Translations under genes and position numbers: made by a program
Notes under the pieces: generated by a model
What the model was told of the DNA's origin: nothing
Seen by the model: the letters and a program-made list of their open reading frames with translations, nothing else
The model's database searches: none
Part shown: in pieces, positions 48,412 to 57,179 of the stretch
Layout of the letters: each line of letters starts with the position of its first letter
Position numbering within the stretch: the stretch's first letter is position 1
Source: Cytophagales bacterium
GTDB lineage: Bacteria; Bacteroidota; Bacteroidia; Cytophagales; Cyclobacteriaceae
DNA: 64,000 bases
Direction: 5' to 3'
NCBI GenBank assembly: GCA_033344775.1
Contig: JAWPMT010000005.1
Span: 1,409,501 to 1,473,500 of the forward strand

Positions 48412-49325
48412 AAGTTTTGATCACCGGCGGCGCCGGATATATAGGCACTGTCCTGACCTGGCAATTGAGTGAATGCTCGGAAATCTCAAAAATTCTGGTC
48501 TATGACAACCTGAGCAAAGGCCACCATAATTTTTTCATGGGGGAGCGCTATCCAAACGCCAAGATAAAATTCATTGAAGGAGAAATCCTCGATTCGAGGC
48601 GACTCAAAAAATACATCAAGGATTGTGACGTGGTGGTCCATCTGGCGGCTAAAGTGACCACTCCATTTTCCAATACAGACCCACACTTTTTTGAACAAGT
48701 GAATCACTGGGGTACTGCCGAGGTAGTTTATGCGGCTGAAGAAAGTGATATTTCAAAGTTCATCTACCTGAGTAGTACTACCGTCTATGGAGCTGGCAAA
48801 GAGATTGCCACTGAAGATACCCACCCCAACCCACGAACATTTTATGGCATTTCGAAAATGCGTGGTGAAGAACATGTGGATCGCTTGAAAGCTATTAAAA
48901 ATGCGATCGCACTTCGTGGCGGCAACGTTTATGGACCGAGTAGAAGTATGCGATTCGATGCGGTGATCAACAAATTCATGTTTGAAGCAAACTTCAACAA
49001 CCGCATCCAGATATTTGGATCTGGCAAACAAAGTCGCGCTTTTATTCATGTTGACTATCTGGTGGAATGTATCAGAAATACCATCATCAATGAAGTGCCT
49101 TCCGGAACCTACAATGTCGTGGACAAAAACCTGCAGATCCTCGACATTGTCGATGTGCTGAAGGAGCTATATCCCAACCTGGAGTTCATGTTTACGAACC
49201 AGCATATGAAATTGCGAGAGTTGCGCGTAGATCCGGCTTCCAGACTATTTGATTACATCCCACGTTGGCAGGACAAGGACTTTTCAAGTGAGATTGCTGC
49301 CTTTAAGGATCGGTTTGCGTTCTAA
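48408..49325 (+). CDS. NAD-dependent nucleotide-sugar epimerase/dehydratase
   Basis: The 305-residue product is an extended SDR with the N-terminal TGGAGYIGTVLTWQL motif (residues 6-20), VVHLAAKVTTPF, the catalytic Ser/Thr region YLSSTTVYG and YGISK (Tyr and Lys near 145). The family makes UDP- or GDP-sugars for surface polysaccharides. The exact substrate is open. ATG overlaps the cysH stop (48408-48411). Its tail overlaps the dnaX tail by four bases on the other strand. Confidence 0.88.
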   Translation: MKVLITGGAGYIGTVLTWQLSECSEISKILVYDNLSKGHHNFFMGERYPNAKIKFIEGEILDSRRLKKYIKDCDVVVHLAAKVTTPFSNTDPHFFEQVNHWGTAEVVYAAEESDISKFIYLSSTTVYGAGKEIATEDTHPNPRTFYGISKMRGEEHVDRLKAIKNAIALRGGNVYGPSRSMRFDAVINKFMFEANFNNRIQIFGSGKQSRAFIHVDYLVECIRNTIINEVPSGTYNVVDKNLQILDIVDVLKELYPNLEFMFTNQHMKLRELRVDPASRLFDYIPRWQDKDFSSEIAAFKDRFAF

Positions 49326-50988
49326 TATTCAAAATCCATCCCCAGCTTCTCCTTCAAGGTGACAATGGCGGGATTGATCTCAGCCATGTATTCGTAGATG
49401 TCCTTACTGGTGTAGAGTTTCTTGGATGTTTCGACCTCCTCCACGCTTTTTATGACGGCAATCTTGTCGTTTTCCAGTTTTGATCGAAGAAACCCAACTA
49501 CTTCTATTTCGATCCTTTCGAAAATGGTGATCTCCAAAGAGCTGACCAAATGGACTTCTACTTCATGCCCATGGGCCTTGGTGATCTTTCGTTTCAGTAC
49601 TTCATTTTCCGTTGAGGTTCGTTCCACATCCAAAGCTTTGAACGCCGACCAGGCTTGCTCCAATTGCTCTTGTGTAAACTCAGTAACACGCTCTTCTTTC
49701 AACGTCGGTGTTTCACTCTCTGCTGTTACTTTTTTTGGACGCTTAAATAAGCTTGGGGTTTCCCTTTCTCCGCTTGAGCCACTGCCATCAGCAGGCTTCC
49801 TTAAAGGTCTGGTGGTTCCGGCAGAGGCAGGTGCATTACCTCCTGAAATAGGTTCTGATGTAGGAGGTGGAGGCGTTTCGGACTGGACTAGGCTACCTTT
49901 TTTTTTTCGGCAGCTGCAAGTGTTATCGCTCGGTTCAGACTGGAAAGTTTCATCAAAGCCAACTCGATATGGAGTCGCTGATTTTTACTGGCCTTGTAGC
50001 TTAGATCACACTGACTCAGTAAATTCAATCCCGTCAACAAGAAAGAGGAATTGATCGCTTCTGATTGCGAGATGTATTTCTCTTTCACTTTCTCGGAAAC
50101 CTCCAATAGTGCGATGGTGGACTTGTCCTTACAAACAAGTAGGTCCCGAAAATGCGATTGAAGTCCCACAAGAAAGTTATGGCCATCAAATCCATTCCTC
50201 AGGATCTCATCGAACAACAGTAGGGATCCGTTCAGGTCTTCTTTCAGAAAATGATCGACCAGTCGGAAATAGTAGTCATAATCTAAGATATGCAGGTTTT
50301 TGATCGCCTGCTGATAGGTGATCTTGCCATCTGATGAAAAGGTGACAATCAGGTCAAAGATTGACAAAGCATCACGCAAGGCACCATCTGCTTTACGCGC
50401 GATCAGATGCAAGGCATCTTCCTCTGCTTCCACCCCTTCATTATCGGCTATTTTTCGTAGCTGATACACGATATCACTGATCTCAATTCGGTTGAAATCA
50501 TAGATCTGGCAACGGGAAAGAATGGTTGGAATTACTTTGTGTTTTTCCGTGGTAGCGAGGATAAAAATCGCGTATGCAGGAGGTTCTTCCAGGGTCTTCA
50601 AAAAGGCATTGAATGCCTGATTAGACAACATGTGAACCTCATCTATGATGTACACCTTGTATTTGCCCTGCTGAGGTGGATAACGAACCTGATCAATCAG
50701 GTTTCGGATGTCTTCTACACTGTTGTTGGAAGCCGCATCAAGTTCGTAAATATTAAAATTGCCTGAGTTATCTCCTTGTTCTTCCGCCTCAAAACCATTG
50801 ACCATTCGGGCCATGATCCGGGCACAAGTTGTTTTACCTACTCCTCGAGGGCCACAAAAAAGGAGGGCTTGTGCCAATTGATTGCTATCAATGGCGTTTT
50901 TGAGGGTAGTGGTAATGTGTGATTGACCGACTACCTCATCAAAACCGAGAGGTCTGTATTTACGAGCAGATACTACGAAGCTGTCCAC
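49322..50988 (-). CDS. dnaX: DNA polymerase III subunit tau/gamma, expressed through a -1 slip at an A10 run
   Basis: DnaX is the ATPase of the clamp loader. The zero frame from 50988 encodes 366 residues: the AAA+ domain with CGPRGVGKTT at 45-54, YIIDEVHMLSNQAFNAFLKT and TILSRCQIYDF, and the clamp-loader collar. It ends at TAG (49890-49888), just after ten consecutive A (49907-49898 on the minus strand). A -1 shift in this run opens a continuous frame (KGSLVQSETPPPPTSEPIS and onward) joined to the typical Bacteroidota tau C-terminus ending AIVTLKEKLGMDFEY at 49322, about 555 residues in all. The zinc-binding cysteine loop is absent, as in other Bacteroidota. A sequencing error in the run cannot be excluded. 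Confidence 0.88.
49888..49912 (-). promoter_or_regulatory. dnaX slippery site
   Basis: On the minus strand the reading is GCC GAA AAA AAA AAG GTA GCC TAG. Ten A allow ribosomal -1 slippage or transcript slippage. The zero-frame stop comes three codons later. E. coli uses A AAA AAG and Thermus a run of nine A for the same gene. Confidence 0.8.
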
Positions 50989-51042
50989 GGCTGCAAATTA
51001 AGGAACATCTCACCGAATCTTTGTCAAAAAATTCGATCAAGA

Positions 51043-51840
51043 TTAAAACTTGTATCGGATGCCGTTATTTAGCTGATAAAAGAGGTTTTTCAAATTGTCT
51101 ATGACCGGATTAAAATCATAGTCGTAGGTAAAGTTAAAGATCAGGTGGAAATTTTTAAAGATCTCGTCATCCACTTCGAATACTCCACTTAGTCGATTCC
51201 TCCACACCTCATCAGTAGTATCGTAACCTACCTGATAAAATTGATTGTAGGAAATCTTTACATGCTCGAAGTTTCGATAGATTCCGACATAGGTAGCCAA
51301 TTTTGGCAAAGTTCGTTCAGAAACACCCGATTCGTCGATGAAATCCCATCGCTCATGTTCGATGATACCTGCCAAGCCATACTCCAGTTCCGCTTTTTCA
51401 CTTCTAAAAAAAACATACCGATACCCCAGGCCACTTACAGCCCTTAATCGCATTTGTCGGGTGATATCATATTGAACCTGCGCAAAAAATTCGGGAGAGA
51501 ATTTCTTCTTGTAATTCAAATCCACCCGAAAGTGTGAATAACCCTGACTGACAAAGGTAAAATTGCCTGTCTGGCCATACGCCATGTAATTTTTCCAGAA
51601 GTAATGGTCCTTATTCGTGAAGTAGGAGACATTACCATTCACGCCCAGGTAGAGAAATATCTCGTTCTCTTTTACAGGTTCATTCAGGTTATTGAAGGAA
51701 AAATTGACCTGAATATCACCCAACCAACCATGTATGGAATCGTTGGCAAATTGTCGATGATCTACCTGTAAGATTTGGCTTTCTGCCAGATGCACACTCA
51801 ACATCAGCACGAGCCCAAGAAGTTTATGCCGGCTATTCAC
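51043..51840 (-). CDS. Outer-membrane beta-barrel protein (DUF481-like)
   Basis: The 265-residue product has a signal peptide (LLGLVLMLSVHLAESQ). Alternating amphipathic strands follow (FLYLGVNGNVSYFTNKDHYF, EFFAQVQYDITRQMRLRAVS, LSGVFEVDDEIFKNFHLIFN) ending in YKF, an aromatic outer-membrane signature. The pattern resembles DUF481/DUF2490 barrels. Role unknown. It is upstream of dnaX on the same strand with about 54 bases between. Confidence 0.75.
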   Translation of the reverse strand: MNSRHKLLGLVLMLSVHLAESQILQVDHRQFANDSIHGWLGDIQVNFSFNNLNEPVKENEIFLYLGVNGNVSYFTNKDHYFWKNYMAYGQTGNFTFVSQGYSHFRVDLNYKKKFSPEFFAQVQYDITRQMRLRAVSGLGYRYVFFRSEKAELEYGLAGIIEHERWDFIDESGVSERTLPKLATYVGIYRNFEHVKISYNQFYQVGYDTTDEVWRNRLSGVFEVDDEIFKNFHLIFNFTYDYDFNPVIDNLKNLFYQLNNGIRYKF

Positions 51841-51980
51841 GAGCTTAAATTACGTGCCTCGCTCATCATAACCAACAGTAGCAGTGAAAATCAGCCGAAA
51901 GGATTACGTCATTTGCGGTATAACTAACTGTGATAGCATAAGAATGAAAATCGCATTGCTAATTTGTCAGGTATGTGCGG

Positions 51981-52883
51981 TTACAATTCCTTTTCAGGTC
52001 CAAGCAACTGGAAAACATCATTCCTCGCGTAGTGTCCCACCGGATCAAAGTCCATTTTACCCTTAGTCACCAATTTCAAGTCTAATTCAGCCCTCAGGAT
52101 ACCTCGTTCATCCCACAACGGGCCCGCGATGACCTGGCCCAGCGGATCTACGATCACACTTCCACCCCTACTGCTGACTTCAGGCAACTGGGACACATCT
52201 TCACCCGGAAGATCATTCGGGTAATCCGCACGGGTTACGTATTGGTTGCATCCTAAAACATAACACCGGCCTTCGCAAGCGATGTGCTGCATGGTGGCTT
52301 GCCAACTATCTCGCTGATCGGCTGTGGGTGCCATGTAGATCTCCACGCCTTGCTGATATAGCCAGGTACGGGCCAATGGCATATAGTTTTCCCAACAGAT
52401 TAGCCCTCCCAGCTTACCGTATGGGGAATCATAGACATGCAAGTCCGTGCCATCTCCTTCACCCCAGACAATCCTTTCCGCTGCCGTAGGCTTAAGTTTC
52501 CTATGTTTACCCAGCAGTGTCCCCTTATGATCAAAATAGAGCATCGTGCAATACAGGGTTCCTGTTTCGCCTTGCTCGATCACACCAATCACCAGAAAAC
52601 AATCATGGGTTTTAGCGATTTCACCTAATCGATCCACTGCCTGACCGGGTACTTTGAGGCTACTTTCCCAATACCTCAACCACATGTCCCTTCCGAATTC
52701 ACTGCGGCTACCTACTACCGTACCGAAGGACAATCCCCGTGGATAAGCGGACAAATAGGCCTCCGGAAACAGTACCAGGTCTACTGAAGGTTCATTGGCT
52801 TCCGCAACCAATGTTTCTACTTTTTGCAAGCTGGCTTCCAGATCGAAAAGCACCGGAGAATCTTGGATAAGGGCTACTTTCAT
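51981..52883 (-). CDS. Nitrilase-type carbon-nitrogen hydrolase
   Basis: The start MKVALIQDSPVLFDLEASLQ is chosen because the 16 upstream codons are unlike the family. The 300-residue product has the Glu-Lys-Cys triad of the nitrilase superfamily: LFPEAYLSAYPRG, RKLKPTAAERIVWGEGDGT and GGLICWENYMPLARTWLY. The ICWENYMP form fits true aliphatic/aryl nitrilases, which release acids from nitriles, better than amidases. The natural substrate is unknown. It is divergent from the next gene, with start codons 46 bases apart. Confidence 0.9.
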   Translation of the reverse strand: MKVALIQDSPVLFDLEASLQKVETLVAEANEPSVDLVLFPEAYLSAYPRGLSFGTVVGSRSEFGRDMWLRYWESSLKVPGQAVDRLGEIAKTHDCFLVIGVIEQGETGTLYCTMLYFDHKGTLLGKHRKLKPTAAERIVWGEGDGTDLHVYDSPYGKLGGLICWENYMPLARTWLYQQGVEIYMAPTADQRDSWQATMQHIACEGRCYVLGCNQYVTRADYPNDLPGEDVSQLPEVSSRGGSVIVDPLGQVIAGPLWDERGILRAELDLKLVTKGKMDFDPVGHYARNDVFQLLGPEKEL

Positions 52884-52929
52884 GGTTATTTCGCGAATAA
52901 TTTCGAATGTAATCAAACTAAAACAACAC

Positions 52930-54213
52930 ATGAGACAATTAATATTTGTAGCCCTACTGCTTTGTGTTCAGTGGGCAAATGCACAAACCAACTTTGAGCC
53001 TGGATATATTATCAATAATGCTGGGGACTCAGTTCAGGGAGAAATCAATTTCAACTGGACAACCAGACCTGATGCGCTCACTTTCAGGACCAATGGTGGA
53101 AAAGAAGAACAATTCACACCCTCCAACCTGAAAGGATTTAGCATCGAAAACGGAGATTACTTTCAAAGTTTGACTGTCGAAGTTGACGTCAGTCCCACGG
53201 ACCCGGATCAATTGCTGGAATTGGGGAAAGATCAGTTTGAGGAACAAAGTTTCTTCGCCAAAGTTTTGCTGCTCGGATCGGCTAATTTGTACCAAAACTT
53301 TGATCAGGAACGCGGGCGATACCATTATTTTCTTGAAAATGCACAATCGCCCAGCCCGGTAGAATTGATCAGTGGAAAGCGAAAGGTATCTGATGAGACC
53401 ACCATGCAGCCCAATGCTTCAGGTGCTTTCAAGACAGTCGATAAATACAAAGGGCAGCTGACTTTTTTACTAGGAGATTGCCCTGAAGTAATGAGTAGCA
53501 TCCTTGGATTATCACAACTCACTGAAAAAAGTGTTACGGCCATCATCACAACTTACAATGGATGCAACAACAATGTTTCAACATATCGAAAGCCAAAAGT
53601 GGCTCGCGGTTCGAGGGCCCGGTTCGGTCTGATTCTCGGCGCCCAGTTATTTGATGTCCAACTAGAAAACTCAGGCAGAATCCCGGCAGATTTTGACACA
53701 CCCGCAGATTTTGTGCATAATATTGGGTTTCACATACTTTTAAATACCAGAGAACGTAAACGTTTCAATCTAGGCTTATTAGGGTTTCACCGCAGCTTCA
53801 AAACTTCAGAAGTATTTTTCCAGGATGGGCCGGTTGTGGACGGATTTTCAACTGTGGATTATAACTGGCAACAATTTACTTTTATTCTGAATGGCAATTT
53901 CAATTTTGGAGTAGGAGATAAATATCTATTTCTGAGTGTAGGACCTGGGATTGGATTCACCACAAGTGCCACTGGAACCAAAACGTTTGAAACAGCAAAT
54001 CCCGTCAATCTTGCGCAGAAGAACTCAGATCGCCAATTCCTCATCAACTTTGAGGCGGGTTATCAATGGCGACGCTTGCGAGCCTCTTTAAGCTATGAGC
54101 TAGGTGGCTCGATGGCATACATCAGTACCGATAGTAGTCAGGGCATGGGATTGCGTTTAACTTATTTCATCCCACATCCAAATCCAACACACCAAAATTC
54201 TCGTAAAGATTAA
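52930..54213 (+). CDS. Outer-membrane protein with C-terminal beta-barrel
   Basis: Start at MRQLIFVALLLCVQWANAQ (signal peptide) gives 427 residues; the open frame extends upstream into the nitrilase gene and that part is not real. An N-terminal domain (FEPGYIINNAGDSVQGEINF) often seen in Bacteroidota surface proteins precedes a barrel of about eight strands (RFGLILGAQLFDVQLENSG, KYLFLSVGPGIGFTTS, RLRASLSYELGGSMAYIST). It resembles PorT-like barrels. Function unknown. Confidence 0.75.
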   Translation: MRQLIFVALLLCVQWANAQTNFEPGYIINNAGDSVQGEINFNWTTRPDALTFRTNGGKEEQFTPSNLKGFSIENGDYFQSLTVEVDVSPTDPDQLLELGKDQFEEQSFFAKVLLLGSANLYQNFDQERGRYHYFLENAQSPSPVELISGKRKVSDETTMQPNASGAFKTVDKYKGQLTFLLGDCPEVMSSILGLSQLTEKSVTAIITTYNGCNNNVSTYRKPKVARGSRARFGLILGAQLFDVQLENSGRIPADFDTPADFVHNIGFHILLNTRERKRFNLGLLGFHRSFKTSEVFFQDGPVVDGFSTVDYNWQQFTFILNGNFNFGVGDKYLFLSVGPGIGFTTSATGTKTFETANPVNLAQKNSDRQFLINFEAGYQWRRLRASLSYELGGSMAYISTDSSQGMGLRLTYFIPHPNPTHQNSRKD

Positions 54214-54225
54214 TTGTAACATCGT

Positions 54226-54233
54226 TATTTTTG
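54226..54233 (+). promoter_or_regulatory. Candidate -7 element of ssrA
   Basis: TATTTTTG matches TAnnTTTG and ends 13 bases before the tmRNA 5' end. No good -33 element was seen. Confidence 0.45.
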
Positions 54234-54246
54234 CTGTCCTTTTTAA

Positions 54247-54652
54247 GGGGCTGACTGGAATCGACAGGAAGTGTGAGGTATGTACTTGCATGCCGGGTGT
54301 TGAGTATGCATCCGTAATCAATATGCTCAAATTTTAATTGGCGAGTCTAACTATGCCATGGCTGCCTAATTCGACTACTTGTTGAATAGACAGGCTTAAA
54401 GGGTTGACCGTCCAGCGACGATCCCCGGCCACATCCTGCTAAGCCTCTGTCCTTTAGGCTGGATCACAGGGTGTCAAAATTTAGGACTGGCTGCTTCGAG
54501 GTTACTAAGGAGCAGTGAGATTTCAGTGACTGGCTAGTAAGTAGGTAGTCTTACCACCAGCTTGCTAGCAAGATTTCAAGGTTTGACTAAGCATGTAGAG
54601 GGTGCATAATTCCCTTCTCTGGACGAGGGTTCGAATCCCTCCAGCTCCACCA
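54247..54652 (+). ncRNA. ssrA: tmRNA (SsrA)
   Basis: tmRNA rescues stalled ribosomes and tags the unfinished protein for proteolysis. The 5' end GGGGCTGACTGG and 3' end CAGCTCCACCA form the seven-pair acceptor stem. The T arm reads GAGGGTTCGAATCCCTC, and CCA is encoded. The tag reading frame lies at 54340-54369: GGC GAG TCT AAC TAT GCC ATG GCT GCC TAA, giving GESNYAMAA, close to the usual Bacteroidota GENNYALAA type. The size, 406 bases, is normal. The 3' end overlaps the recombinase gene on the other strand. Confidence 0.96.
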
Positions 54653-56234
54653 AATGGGGGAAAGTATTTTTAGAGTACTTTCCCTTTTCTTTTTCCTCTC
54701 TGTAATGAGCTGATAGTGTGGGTATTACACTGAAATATATGTTTACTCTTTCGGTTCGAACTTCGTCTTTTTCTCGATTATACCTGATCCCTTCTGGAAA
54801 TACCAAGGATTGAATATTTTGCTTGCCCAGAACATCTGCTTCTCGCCACATTTTCAGCAAGTTACCACTTAAATCAACCGTGTATTCTACGCATTGCTCA
54901 AGGTTCGAACTGCTAATTGAGGCATTTTCCAACATTCCCTCGATTTCAAGTTTCTCCCCCTGGTATTTTAGGTGATATTTCTCGAATATAGGGCGATCTA
55001 TTTCCCCAATAGCAAATCTTTCCTCTATGGTTTCCAGCTTGCCCGTAACCTCTGTTAAATTGGCTTTGTAAGCCTTTAATTCCTGTAGCTTATCCTCATT
55101 CAGCTTGAAGAACAATTTCTTCATCTGAGCGGCTAATATGTCCTGATATCGGCGATCTAATTGAAAGTTGCTGAGTAGAGACTCAAATCCCTGTTTGACG
55201 ACATCTGCGTTCCTGTTTTTGCCACAGCCTTTCGTTCTGCACTTGTAGTAGTACAATCCTTTCTTCTTGACTAAATAACCAGTCATAGGCGCTCCACAAT
55301 CATCGCACTTGGTAAATACTTTCAATGGCAGTCTATCATTGTGTATTTGCACCTTGTACCCTTTCTTTCTTGGTCGGTTATGATTGGGATCATTGATCTT
55401 CCAGAATAGCTCTTCGGTGATCAGAGGGATGTGTTTTCCTCGATGCACTTCTCCTGGTAGTAAGCTGCTCGTTAGCACACCACAGTAAAATGGGTTCTGA
55501 AAGATCTTGGACAGTTTCTTGTCTGTCATCTTCAACCCCTGATTGGTTAACCGCTTGGCAATATCAACGGTCGGCATGTCCCTTTCAGCCTTCCAGTGAA
55601 ACGCTTGTCTGAGTAACTCTCCTTGCTCTGTGATGATGAGTTCATGTTTATCGGCTGTTTGTCCTCTGTTCAGGTTCTTATAACCGATTGGAATAGCCCA
55701 TACCCAATGTCCATCTCTGATCTTTTCGCGCATCCCTGTGATGGACTTTTCTGTTCTTTGCGTATTGTCAAACTTGCCGAACAGATAGAACATGTCTCTT
55801 TGGAAAGCTCCTGTTGCATTTTCGGGATTGACTTCCTGAGTGACTGATAAAGTAGAGACACCATACTTCTTTTGTAAGTCCTCACTGATCATAGCTCCGT
55901 TATTGCCGGAGCGAGAAAATCGATCATAGGAATAGACAATGATGGCCGCAACGTCTTTTGATCGCTTTACATAGTTGATCATGCGTTGAAACTCCTTTCG
56001 GTCATCTGATTTAGCTGATTCGTAAGTACCTCCAAAGAAAGCAACAACATTCAATTCCTTTCTCCGAGCAAATTCCTTACAGTACTTCATCTGTGTATCC
56101 AAACTTGCCCCATTCTCCATTTGGTCTCTGGAGGATACACGGGTATAGATGACGACATCTCTTGAATTCCTGATGGGTACACGAACGTTTTTGTTAGCGA
56201 ACTTCAGGAACCTGTCCAAATTTTTATTGCTCAT
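54576..56234 (-). CDS. Large serine site-specific recombinase, C-terminus overlapping tmRNA
   Basis: The start MSNKNLDRFLKFANKNVRVP is chosen over an upstream Met, giving 552 residues. It has the resolvase catalytic domain (VVIYTRVSSRDQMENGASLD, catalytic Ser in RVSSRDQ, and YDRFSRSG with its Arg pair). A recombinase domain follows, with a zinc ribbon (KCDDCGAPMTGYLVKKKGLY, CRTKGCGKNR), and then a coiled coil. The last roughly 25 codons (LEGFEPSSREGNYAPSTC and beyond) are the antisense of the tmRNA 3' end. Probably the integrase of an element inserted at ssrA. Confidence 0.9.
   Translation of the reverse strand: MSNKNLDRFLKFANKNVRVPIRNSRDVVIYTRVSSRDQMENGASLDTQMKYCKEFARRKELNVVAFFGGTYESAKSDDRKEFQRMINYVKRSKDVAAIIVYSYDRFSRSGNNGAMISEDLQKKYGVSTLSVTQEVNPENATGAFQRDMFYLFGKFDNTQRTEKSITGMREKIRDGHWVWAIPIGYKNLNRGQTADKHELIITEQGELLRQAFHWKAERDMPTVDIAKRLTNQGLKMTDKKLSKIFQNPFYCGVLTSSLLPGEVHRGKHIPLITEELFWKINDPNHNRPRKKGYKVQIHNDRLPLKVFTKCDDCGAPMTGYLVKKKGLYYYKCRTKGCGKNRNADVVKQGFESLLSNFQLDRRYQDILAAQMKKLFFKLNEDKLQELKAYKANLTEVTGKLETIEERFAIGEIDRPIFEKYHLKYQGEKLEIEGMLENASISSSNLEQCVEYTVDLSGNLLKMWREADVLGKQNIQSLVFPEGIRYNREKDEVRTERVNIYFSVIPTLSAHYREEKEKGKYSKNTFPHLVELEGFEPSSREGNYAPSTCLVKP
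54658..54684. terminator. Terminator-like hairpin after tmRNA
   Basis: GGGAAAGTA (54658-54666) and TACTTTCCC (54676-54684) pair perfectly and are followed by TTTTCTTTTTCC on the plus strand, as expected for ssrA termination. It also lies inside the recombinase reading frame. Confidence 0.8.
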
Positions 56235-56238
56235 AATG

Positions 56239-56424
56239 CTATGATGTCTTGGGTGTACTAACGTAGTTTTCGTAAATAAGGATGCAAAAGCCATGAAGAA
56301 AATCGATGAGTTCCTGCCCTTGTTCTTCATCAATATCCTCAAAACCGTCAAACTGTCTTAGTTCTTCGATGGTGAGCTTCGTCTCCTGTATGTCTTTCTT
56401 TTCTGATATTGAGCTTTGCCGCAT
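56239..56424 (-). CDS. Small protein upstream of the serine recombinase
   Basis: The start chosen, MRQSSISEKKDIQETKLTIE, gives 61 residues; a longer frame upstream begins with an unrelated hydrophobic stretch. The C-terminal half (DEEQGQELIDFLHGFCILIY) is a hydrophobic helix of the kind I remember in short Bacteroidota proteins next to recombinases, but I cannot name the family. It ends four bases before the recombinase start and is almost certainly coupled to it. Confidence 0.6.
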   Translation of the reverse strand: MRQSSISEKKDIQETKLTIEELRQFDGFEDIDEEQGQELIDFLHGFCILIYENYVSTPKTS

Positions 56425-56702
56425 GATGTTGTTAGCTATTCCTTTCACTGTTGTTATGAGGATAAGATTAGCTGTGAGGAGGAAACAAGACAAGGTTCGC
56501 TTTTGTACCAAGGGTATAAACTAATGTTTGACAAAAAAATCTTGATTCATCTTCAATAAGGATGATAATACCCATTTTATCGTGTCAAAATGCCCCATTT
56601 TATTCCAATTAATTGAGCGTCAAAAAGTGCTCCTTATTTTCAGCTGAAATTGAACCTGGTTTTTATCCTTTTTTCGGCTCATCCTATTTCTTATATCAGC
56701 AT

Positions 56703-57179
56703 TCAATTATGTTCTTCAGTCTTTGGAGATAGCTTAGAAATGAATTGCAGGAAAGTGCTTTCAAGCAAGTCGTATTTCTCAACAAATCCTTCATAGTAGT
56801 AAGGCACCGATAGCTTCTCCTCACACTTTTTAGCCCCGTAAAGGATGTTGCGTTTTGTTAATCCAAAGTCTTCAGCGATTTTGGAATAGCTCAATCCCGT
56901 GTATTTCTTCAGTAAATGATAGCAAACCATCCTCGCGTCTCTGTATTCCTGGATGTTGGAAGTAAAGAACAGTTTGTCATTGAGTTCGAAGACGCGGATG
57001 CATTCTGTAATCAGGTAGCGGGATAGCATCTGGAACTTCTGGGGTTGAGAGACGGCAATGTCTGAGGAGTCGATAAAACTTGAAAGTAAAAAGATGGTTT
57101 TGTCTAATCCGATCTTGCCGATTACCTGGTCGATTTGTTGTTGTAATTTGCTGTAATTGTTCAGGGTTTTGTTACTCAT
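56703..57179 (-). CDS. Protein with a DnaA-domain-IV-like helix-turn-helix
   Basis: The 158-residue product has no ATPase domain. Residues of roughly 80-120 (ARMVCYHLLKKYTGLSYSKI, then AEDFGLTKRNILYGAKKCEE) match the helix pattern of the DnaA C-terminal DNA-binding domain, including the SxxxIAxxFG turn and a helix in place of the usual DHTTV signature. This suggests binding to a DNA site, perhaps an origin or the repeats of the same element. It lies on the minus strand, about 280 bases upstream of the small gene. Confidence 0.6.
   Translation of the reverse strand: MSNKTLNNYSKLQQQIDQVIGKIGLDKTIFLLSSFIDSSDIAVSQPQKFQMLSRYLITECIRVFELNDKLFFTSNIQEYRDARMVCYHLLKKYTGLSYSKIAEDFGLTKRNILYGAKKCEEKLSVPYYYEGFVEKYDLLESTFLQFISKLSPKTEEHN

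Larger units (their letters stand above)
54576..57179. mobile_element. Integrated element at the ssrA 3' end, left part
   Basis: The recombinase, the small 61-residue gene and the DnaA-IV-like gene lie together on the minus strand, directly abutting ssrA. The recombinase stop lies inside tmRNA. The right end was not found: by reading I saw no second copy of the tmRNA 3' sequence in the window, so the element may run beyond it or be a remnant. The element boundary within ssrA is inferred. Confidence 0.55.

Noticed and set aside
49322-49888. dnaX as a pseudogene with a separate downstream gene
   Set aside because: The -1 frame is open across the whole gap and both parts match one protein; the break is exactly at a slippery run, so programmed slippage or a sequencing error is more likely than decay.
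54576-56351. Longer recombinase starting 39 codons upstream
   Set aside because: The extra N-terminus is unlike resolvase starts and would overlap the 61-residue gene.
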